Origin: Vreelandella salicampi
Lineage (GTDB): Bacteria; Pseudomonadota; Gammaproteobacteria; Pseudomonadales; Halomonadaceae
Reading direction: 5' to 3'
DNA length: 64,000 nucleotides
Assembly (NCBI RefSeq): GCF_013415105.1
Contig: NZ_JACCDF010000001.1
Coordinates: 310,001 to 374,000, forward strand
Positions 63,113-64,000 of this stretch are shown here, in pieces; the stretch's first letter is position 1, and every line of letters begins with the position of its first letter. The notes under the pieces are model-generated. The model made no database searches. It saw only the letters and a list, made by a program, of their open reading frames with translations, and was not told the origin of the DNA. Position numbers and translations under genes: made by a program.

Positions 63113-64000
63113 CGGCGTTCACCTGCGCCAAACGCTGGGTGCGCCAGGCGTCAATCCGCTCATGCGCCTCTGGGGCCTGTTCTATTGCCGCTTGCGCCCA
63201 GCCCTCGATTAGCGGGTGAAGCAGGGCGGTGTGTTCGGCTTGGCCCGCTGTAAGCCGCCAGGGCGATTCAGCTTCTTCTACGTCAAAACCAGCAGCGTTG
63301 AGGCGCGTTACCAGCTCAAAATGGGCACGCCCGCCGAGTGCGGCACCGAAGCCTTTATCGCGCAGCTGATGGGCATTAAACAACGCATGAATATACGCGT
63401 CGTCGGGGTCATGAAGTGGCGCATCGCGGGTATCGGTGAGGTGCCATTCACCGGTAACGCTAAGCGTGATCAACAGCGCCTGGCGATGCTCAGCGCAGCG
63501 CTCGACCAAAATGTCGAGCCACTCGGCGGAGACAAGATCCAAAAGCGCCGAGGCGCTGATCAAATCCGCCTGTGCTGGCCAGCGTGAAGGGAGCTCGGTG
63601 AGCGAGCATGACCGTAATGTCAGCGTCACCGCCTGGTCGTCTTTATCGCGTAAGGTATTGCATCGCTGACCTGCCTGTTGCAACAGCGCCGGGTCATGGT
63701 CCATCAATTGCCAGTACTGTGGGCCATGCCAGTGATGCGCAAGAAAACACACGTTGCTGCCTCGCCCACAGCCAAGATCAACGAGCTCCATGGGGTAACG
63801 GCGCGCCGCCGGCCGCTCTGTCATCAACCATCTAGCCGCCAGGTCGACCAAGTGCTGGCTGCGAGCCTCGGCATCCACTGGCTCGCGCAGAGCGAGCCAA
63901 TCGGCGGCGAAATGGCTGCCCGGCGGCGAAGGTTGCAAAATTCGGGCAAACTGCTCACCCGCCGCTTGCCAATCGTTTAGCTGCTCGCGTGCCTGCCTAG
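63054..64000 (-). CDS. class I SAM-dependent methyltransferase, possibly cut by the window edge
   Basis: At least 294 residues. SAM motif I is LVDLGCGRGSNVCFLAHHW near residue 51 counted from TTG 63938, with DHDPALLQQAG as motif II and ADLISASALLDLVS near 128. The substrate is unknown. The reading frame stays open and protein-like (AREQLNDWQAAGEQFARIL) from 63938 to the end of the window, so the real start probably lies outside. It overlaps the flippase-like gene start, suggesting one operon. Confidence 0.82.
   Translation of the reverse strand, partial: RQAREQLNDWQAAGEQFARILQPSPPGSHFAADWLALREPVDAEARSQHLVDLAARWLMTERPAARRYPMELVDLGCGRGSNVCFLAHHWHGPQYWQLMDHDPALLQQAGQRCNTLRDKDDQAVTLTLRSCSLTELPSRWPAQADLISASALLDLVSAEWLDILVERCAEHRQALLITLSVTGEWHLTDTRDAPLHDPDDAYIHALFNAHQLRDKGFGAALGGRAHFELVTRLNAAGFDVEEAESPWRLTAGQAEHTALLHPLIEGWAQAAIEQAPEAHERIDAWRTQRLAQVNAGELGAVVVHRDMWARPAHG

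Overview
The window is ordinary bacterial chromosome, very probably from a moderately halophilic gammaproteobacterium of the Halomonadaceae (Halomonas/Vreelandella-like). The basis is protein resemblance (DusA, YghU, OpgGH, SdhCDAB, SucAB, PomAB-like motor), the compact gene order, and mid-to-high GC. No rRNA, CRISPR array or complete insertion sequence was seen. Two tRNA genes and one integrase scar are present.

Layout. (1) 155-2270: a GT4 glycosyltransferase overlapping a flippase-like membrane protein. (2) 2358-15941: a TCA-cycle block. sdhCDAB, sucAB, lpd and sucCD lie in a row on the minus strand and citrate synthase gltA diverges from them. The 470-base gltA/sdhC gap holds a recognisable promoter on each strand and a perfect palindrome inside the sdh promoter. 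(3) 16047-19935: a 3-hydroxyisobutyrate-dehydrogenase-like gene, a non-coding stretch with a DnaA-box dyad, tRNA-Glu and tRNA-Ala with their own promoter, gltX, and an XRE regulator. (4) 19932-23097: a lipoprotein, the frameshifted N-terminal remnant of an integrase beside dusA, dusA itself, and an AstE-like deacylase. (5) 23300-29650: an AcrR-type TetR regulator and a TolC/MFP/RND efflux operon, with similar operator-like sequences in front of both.

(6) 29876-41340: short housekeeping and stress genes (hydrolase, fructosamine kinase-like, NIF3-like, two Nudix, EF-Tu-type prolyl hydroxylase, FixLJ-like pair, PomAB-like stator, MOSC, ZIP, YghU, YaeQ). (7) 41471-49697: LysE exporter, an acyl-CoA catabolic set (dehydrogenase, ligase, 3-hydroxyacyl-CoA dehydrogenase, crotonase), an MFS transporter and a methyltransferase. 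(8) 49738-59365: envelope genes. These are an LpxL-like acyltransferase flanked by two paralogous small membrane proteins, ManC/AlgA, an LTA-synthase-like sulfatase, and opgG-opgH followed by an FkbM methyltransferase.

(9) 59391-64000: the most unusual region. A creatininase/ArfB-family amidohydrolase, a GTP cyclohydrolase II with a non-RibB N-terminal domain, a stand-alone RibD-type reductase, a second flippase-like protein and a SAM methyltransferase sit together without the rest of a riboflavin operon. The group runs off the window edge and looks like an uncharacterised GTP-derived (pyrimidine, pterin or flavin-like) pathway. Genes are tightly packed and several convergent pairs share or overlap their stop codons.
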